Source of the DNA: VMCP01 sp964592635
GTDB lineage: Bacteria > Bacteroidota > Bacteroidia > NS11-12g > UBA955
Direction of reading: 5' to 3'
NCBI GenBank assembly: GCA_964592635.1
Contig: CAZQFZ010000129.1
Location: 1 to 5,361, forward strand
DNA: 5,361 bases
Position 1 is the stretch's first letter, and every line of letters begins with the position of its first letter. Positions 5,341-5,361 of the stretch are shown here, piece after piece. The notes below the pieces were generated by a model. The model did not search any database, was not told the origin of the DNA, and was given only the letters and a program-made list of their open reading frames with translations. The position numbers were made by a program, and so were the translations under genes.

Positions 5341-5361
5341 AAAAAAATCCAAAGATTTTGG
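5341..5361 (-). terminator. Probable intrinsic terminator of a minus-strand gene to the right
   Basis: On the minus strand CCAAA (5361-5357) and TTTGG (5353-5349) form a hairpin with a 3-nt loop, followed by A and seven T (5348-5341). The visible stem is only 5 bp but reaches the window edge, so it may continue outside. It lies just ahead of the tRNA promoter, where the end of a preceding minus-strand unit would be expected. Confidence 0.4.

Overview
The window looks like chromosomal DNA from a member of the Bacteroidota, most likely a Flavobacteriales-type marine or freshwater bacterium. The grounds are a PorP/SprF-family outer-membrane protein (a family tied to type IX secretion and gliding), AT-rich intergenic DNA, no Shine-Dalgarno sequences ahead of the genes, and promoters of the Bacteroidota type (TTG or TTTG, about 19-20 bp, then TAnnTTTG). 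The genus cannot be named from this stretch. All the main genes belong to known families. I see no CRISPR array, transposase, phage gene or defence system.

Layout, left to right. (1) At the left edge, the first 33 codons of a minus-strand gene of unknown function run out of the window behind a good promoter match. (2) A minus-strand PorP/SprF-like gene (238-1359) has a signal peptide and its own likely promoter. (3) A 615-bp divergent intergenic region (1360-1974) holds no convincing gene. It does hold a GC-rich island (about 1671-1732), a perfect 9-bp inverted repeat (1741-1779), a possible promoter and a 13-nt palindrome. (4) A plus-strand pair follows: a full-length sigma-54-dependent response regulator (1975-3330) and, 7 bp later, a two-domain Sua5-type threonylcarbamoyl-AMP synthase for tRNA t6A modification (3338-4363). 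(5) Converging from the right is a minus-strand unit: a near-perfect promoter (5301-5330), tRNA-Leu(CAA) with encoded CCA (5194-5280), and an alpha/beta hydrolase (4335-5192). The hydrolase's only plausible start codon, TTG, lies one nucleotide after the tRNA CCA. Its 3' end overlaps the 3' end of sua5 by 29 bp. (6) At the right edge is a probable minus-strand terminator of a gene outside the window.

The point most worth following up is the tRNA-Leu/hydrolase junction. The protein-coding region appears to be expressed from the tRNA promoter, and tRNA 3' processing would leave a practically leaderless UUG-started mRNA. Secondary points are the GSFTSA variant of the sigma-54 contact loop in the regulator, the structured island in the intergenic region, and a perfect 19-nt palindrome inside sua5.
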